Shown: in pieces, positions 32,112-32,141 of the stretch
Layout of the letters: every line of letters starts with the position of its first letter
Position numbering within the stretch: the stretch's first letter is position 1
Assembly (NCBI GenBank): GCA_036897625.1
Contig: JAYMTA010000295.1
Location: 1 to 32,141, forward strand
Direction: 5' to 3'
Origin: Pelargonium cotyledonis
Taxonomy: Eukaryota; Streptophyta; Magnoliopsida; Geraniales; Geraniaceae
DNA length: 32,141 bases
Made by a program: the position numbers and the translations under genes
Notes under the pieces: model-generated
What the model saw: only the letters and a program-made list of their open reading frames with translations
Databases searched by the model: none
Told to the model about the DNA's origin: nothing

Positions 32112-32141
32112 TTAATTGGCTTAAGCTCCTCTTTCCCATAT

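Noticed and set aside
1..32141. CRISPR array, bacterial operon or novel multi-gene defence or biosynthetic system
   Set aside because: The window is plant nuclear DNA with four unrelated single genes; no regularly spaced repeats or operon-like spacing were seen.

Overview
This is plant nuclear DNA, most likely from a eudicot. It is AT-rich, its genes are split by GT-AG introns, and it holds four intact protein-coding genes whose products are plant housekeeping or plant-specific proteins. I rebuilt the exon structures by hand from reading frame, splice sites and remembered family sequences. All four models stay open from ATG to stop. I cannot name the species.

Layout: 1-2640 is mobile-element territory, with a Mutator-like element carrying long terminal inverted repeats (109-1240) and an old non-LTR retroelement relic with an RNase H-like fragment on the minus strand. 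2901-5768 (+) is translation factor eIF5A (5 coding exons, 160 aa). 5769-8640 is intergenic, with a foldback element, a 78-bp tandem duplication and a possible SINE relic. 8675 or 8795 to 11207 (+) is a cytosolic-type (CM2-like) chorismate mutase (5 exons). Its first intron carries a 224-bp miniature LTR retrotransposon. 11208-12960 is mostly featureless. 14310-20365 (+) is the second-largest subunit shared by RNA polymerases IV and V (NRPD2/NRPE2; 7 coding exons, 1197 aa), preceded by a leader with its own intron. 21368-27403 (-) is a mitochondrial 3-hydroxyisobutyryl-CoA hydrolase-like protein (14 exons, 401 aa), tail-to-tail with NRPD2. 27961-29051 is a second long-TIR element. 29555 to about 31930 looks like a non-autonomous Helitron on the minus strand, and 31952-32111 is a small MITE.

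The four genes do not form a functional cluster: translation, aromatic amino-acid synthesis, RNA-directed DNA methylation and valine/branched-chain catabolism are unrelated neighbours. The one thematic link is that a core subunit of the polymerases that silence transposons sits among many short non-autonomous transposons. That is ordinary for plant gene-rich DNA. I saw no CRISPR array, tRNA, rRNA or novel multi-gene system. The most interesting items are the miniature LTR element close to a splice acceptor, the Helitron, the two long-TIR elements and the uncertain N-terminus of the chorismate mutase.
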